Positions 60,801 through 64,000 of a stretch of DNA of 64,000 nucleotides are shown one piece after another. The DNA is from Serilophus lunatus (Eukaryota > Chordata > Aves > Passeriformes > Eurylaimidae). The translations under genes were made by a program, and so were the position numbers. The DNA is taken from NCBI GenBank assembly GCA_013399895.1, contig VXBA01005375.1:124001-188000 (forward strand), written 5' to 3'. The notes beneath the pieces are model-generated. The model saw only the letters and a program-made list of their open reading frames with translations. It made no database searches and was not told where the DNA came from. Each line of letters begins with the position of its first letter. Positions within the stretch are counted from its first letter, which is position 1.

Positions 60801-61489
60801 GTTCAACTCTTAAGATAGAGTCATGCTACTGCCCTGCCTAACATAAGTTTGCTATCATCTTGAAAAACAGAATGAATTTGACCTACTCTACTTAATGAAT
60901 GCTGCTTTGGTTGGACACAGTGATCTTAAAAGTCCTCTCCAACCTAAATGATTCTATGACTGTTCTGGAAGATGCTGCTGTTTCAGCATGTAGAGGTGAA
61001 AAGATTAGGCTATGTGTCATTATCTGCCTTTATACAGAATTAGAGGAGAGAAAATACCTTAAACTCGAAGTATTTTAATCTCTGCTAGGTTTGAGGAAAA
61101 GTTATAAATAAAGAACATTTACAGATAAAAAAGGCAGTGGATAACTTCAGTGATGCGCATACGGTATCATCTGGTTTCTAATACTTTAGTTGGACAGAAA
61201 TTTCAAAATAATGTGTGAAGGTGGAAACTCTGAAATTGAAATATGCAATTTGAACTGATCCTCTTTCTTTGGCTTTTTCCTCTTCCCCAGAGTGAAAAGA
61301 CATCTTCATAATGTTTTAGCAGGGTACACAAAACTATCAGTCGTCTTTGAAAATTTCTTCCACGTCTTGTAGCATAGCTTCAGGCTTGTTAACAATGTAA
61401 TTTGCAAAAATCAAAACTAATCCAAACCCACTGTAGTTCATGTTGATACTCGTGTTGGTAACTATGTGTTCTGTATGTTATGTTTTTAG
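57881..61489 (+). other. MBOAT1: MBOAT1 intron 3 (3.6 kb)
   Basis: The intron runs from GTGAGC to a TGTTTTTAG acceptor. It contains a small CR1 3'-end remnant at 60908-60960 and one unresolved base at 59172. No other gene or RNA is seen. Open frames at 57862-58209 and 58328-58693 are unsupported. Confidence 0.92.
60908..60960 (+). mobile_element. CR1 LINE terminal remnant
   Basis: This is a 53-base match to the CR1 3' terminus in plus orientation: GGTTGGACACAGTGATCTTA, then AAAGTCCTCTCCAACC, then the end TAAATGATTCTATGA. It is an extremely 5'-truncated insertion in intron 3 of MBOAT1. Confidence 0.88.
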
Positions 61490-61585
61490 GTACTCCTTTG
61501 TCGTCGCTATGGGATACCTCACCTTGTGCCACATAAGCCGAATATACATATTTCATTATGGTATTCTCACTACAGATTTTTCTGG
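61490..61585 (+). CDS. MBOAT1: MBOAT1 coding exon 4
   Basis: The exon is 96 bases: one base completing Arg-105, 31 codons, and two bases (GG) of the next codon, ending at GTGAGT. It encodes YSFVVAMGYLTLCHIS and then RIYIFHYGILTTDFS. The hydrophobic stretch (about residues 108-126) is another membrane segment. The AMGYLTxCHISRIYIFHYGILTTDFSG pattern is diagnostic of MBOAT1. The catalytic Asn and His of the MBOAT family lie on later exons, outside the window, so about 136 of the roughly 495 residues usual for this protein are visible here. Confidence 0.95.
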
Positions 61586-64000
61586 GTGAGTGAGTCTGCA
61601 AGCTGGTTTCTGTTTCAATTAGTGTTAGTTAATTTCAGTATGTTTAAAGAACAATTGTTAAAGTATCTATGGAGAACCTTTTTCCAGGATTTTGTTGTGG
61701 TGGTTTTGGTGGAGATTTTTTTGTTTTCTTTTTTTTTTTTTTTTTGAATAGGGAATAAACACTGATTTTTGCACTGACTCATTGTTTCTACTGTTTTCTT
61801 GCAAGGCACTGTCTAGTTAGGAAGGTAGATCGTGGTTAGCTAGACTTCCACCTAGAGCAGCCTGGGAGGGTAGGTCTGCACAGTCTCTCCCTGGAACTGG
61901 AAGAGTGCTATGCTATAGCCCTGGTGAGTGGCATGGCTGGTACTCTGGTCCCTTGCAGTCTGCCTTGAGAAGGGAGGTGGGCTGCTCTCCTTCCAGCTTC
62001 CTAGGCACAGCCATTTGCTCTGTGTCATCTTTTCTGCCATTCTGATTTATCTTGAAGCCCCAGCTGGGAAGGTGTTGCCCACCCCAGGCACTCCAGCAGC
62101 TTTAAGAGGAGGACTTGGTCAGGGGGTAAGTTGCTGGAGGAGCTCATTGAGTAACCCAGGCAGAGACCCAGAAAAGGAGGCTTCGGTTGTTGGCACAGTT
62201 TTATGGGTTCTGTCATGGGGACAGGTTGTGGCTGCTGTTTTAATGCCAGAGCTTTTTAGATGCCATGCATTTCTATGAAACAGTTTTTCATCTATACTGT
62301 AGTCTCTGATTTCACTGAAGGAGTAGAGGATGCTTTGCAAAAATAGATACAGCTAGCCCTATATGTTTTGTTTAAGAGAGGAAGGTATGCTTTTGCATGA
62401 TTTAAAAACAATGAATCTGCATTCCACTTGTTCAACTGAATATCTGAATACAGACTAATTAGTAGCATATGATGAAAAATTTCTGTAAACTGGTGCATTA
62501 AGTTGCTCGTGATTCTTCCAAGTCTTTGTCATCTTACAGACACAGAGTAGGAGCTTTCTGCTGTATGTATGCATGTGGCTCTCTCTGAAGTGGTGGGTTT
62601 AAGCATTTAATTAAATTGTAGGGGGTGGAGGGAATGTTCCTCTGAGAAGTGTGAGGTTTTTTTATTAAGGGGGGGTGCAGAAATGGGAACTAATACGTTA
62701 GAGAAATTTAGTTCTATAATTTTTTCTGTGGTTCCTTTAAAACACAAAAGCATGTCCTGAAAGAGCATGACATACCAAGAAGCCTAGAAATAGGATTGGA
62801 ATGCTATAGCTCTGTGTGTGTATGAGACAGAGAGAGAAATGAAATACTTTTCTGAACTTGAGGCATATTAGCTCTCTCTATCTGAAGACAATAAAGATCC
62901 AGCTGAGACTGGGGGTTAAAGAAGAGGAGTAGTGGTTGTTTATGCTATAGATCAGGTAGCATTTTCTGCTCTCTTGATGAAAAAGGAACTACTCTTATTT
63001 AATTATGAGCTTGAGTATAATAACAATAGTGAAAGAATAATATCTGAACTTACACTGTTATTTGATCTTGTCCTGGTGCTTCAAGATACACACCAATTCA
63101 TAAGCTTCAGTCAAACATAAAACTGCCAAGTAGTGAACAAATGGAAAATATAGTATGGATATGAACTACACCTTCATGCTATATTTTAAAAGCTAAGAAT
63201 AAATAAAAATACTGTAGTGATATCAATAAAGAGTTGCAATCCAAAGTGCCGAATCTCAGGTCAGCCTTATAAATCTGTCTTTAAACCTGTTTTCCTCAGC
63301 CATAAATATGTGCCCACTAAGGCTTTATGCACATACCTGAACAGATGTGCTGACCCAGAGAGACCCTGGCTGCAGTTTTATCAAGTGTGAGTGGTAACTG
63401 AACTCATCTCACTCATCCTTCCATGATGATGGTTCCTCATCTATTGCATATGATAATAGGGAAGCATTCAAACAGGTTCCTGGCTGGAAGGATAGCTGCA
63501 AAGTTCTTCCTCAGGACTTCAGAAACAACCAAGGCAGAATCTGTGGAGCTATGCCCATCTGCCTCCAGCCTCCCACCCTTTTGGGCAAATGTGGCTAGAG
63601 TTATACCTTAAGAAGGCAAAACACTGGATTTAGGGGAATCTTTAAGTTGGAAAAAAAAGCCCATCGTCTGCTGACTTGCGTTTGAAGTCTCAGTATCTTG
63701 TAAGTCTCTGGTGATATCTGGTTGCAAGGAGGAAGTTTTAACCCACTTCAAACAGACACATAACCAATTCTAGCGCCATCATCTTTCCAATGTCAGATCT
63801 CCAAAGTGACAAGCCGGACGTTAAATGAGTATTTTCCAGAATCAGTGCTGAAAGCCAGATTCCTTCATATTTGCTCTCTTGACCTGCTTTATGCACTTAA
63901 CAACCTGCATGCATAACCCTTTTGGTGTGTGCTTACAAATACATTTTTGGTTTGCTGGGTTGTTTTTTTTTAATAATAGTTGGTTGTGCTGTTTGTTTGG
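61586..64000 (+). other. MBOAT1: MBOAT1 intron 4 (partial)
   Basis: This begins at the GTGAGT donor and runs off the right edge. I looked for the next exon (starting with the GPLMI-type segment) and did not find it. It contains a 17-base T run near 61729-61746 and AT-rich unique DNA. Confidence 0.85.

Noticed and set aside
1..64000. CRISPR arrays, bacterial operons, phage or plasmid modules, tRNA or rRNA genes
   Set aside because: The sequence is vertebrate nuclear DNA with split genes and CR1 LINEs. I saw no cloverleaf-type tRNA, rRNA segment or spaced direct-repeat array.

Overview
The window is a piece of a bird nuclear genome. There is no operon-like packing. Two split vertebrate genes lie head to head across about 32 kb of AT-rich DNA. 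Every repeat I recognise is an avian-type CR1 LINE, with no Alu, B1 or L1. A broken copy of a TAGAP-like RhoGAP gene is also present. I cannot name the species.

Layout. Positions 1-3143 hold the 5' end of E2F3 on the minus strand. This includes the first coding exon of E2F3a (start codon 3143), a tiny alternative first coding exon of E2F3b (start codon 2335), a CpG island, and a 528-base assembly gap that hides the exon 1a donor. Upstream of E2F3a lie a compact promoter-like block with paired octamer and inverted CCAAT motifs and an E2F-type site, then a 12-bp GC-rich minisatellite. Positions 4000-34700 are intergenic DNA with CR1 fragments. Within it, from about 26.0 to 28.5 kb, is a GC-rich island carrying a dead, intron-containing RhoGAP pseudogene split by a younger CR1 insertion. 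Positions 34730-35340 are the MBOAT1 CpG island. MBOAT1 runs on the plus strand: exon 1 (35001-35090), a 22-kb first intron, exon 2 (57131-57276), exon 3 (57803-57880), exon 4 (61490-61585), and the start of intron 4. The reading frame joins across all three complete introns and gives the first 136 residues. Later exons lie beyond the right edge.

Function. E2F3 is a cell-cycle transcription factor with two promoters (3a and 3b). MBOAT1 is an ER lysophospholipid acyltransferase. Nothing in the sequence indicates that they work together. Their divergent order matches what I recall of the mammalian locus (MBOAT1-E2F3-CDKAL1).

Most unusual content. The best candidate is the RhoGAP pseudogene. 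It keeps recognisable exon boundaries, has five in-frame stops in its best-matching exons, has histidine where the catalytic arginine finger should be, and contains an in-frame RhoGAP-CR1 chimeric reading frame. I found no evidence for a new multi-gene system. A few coding-like islands without a family assignment are listed as leads only.
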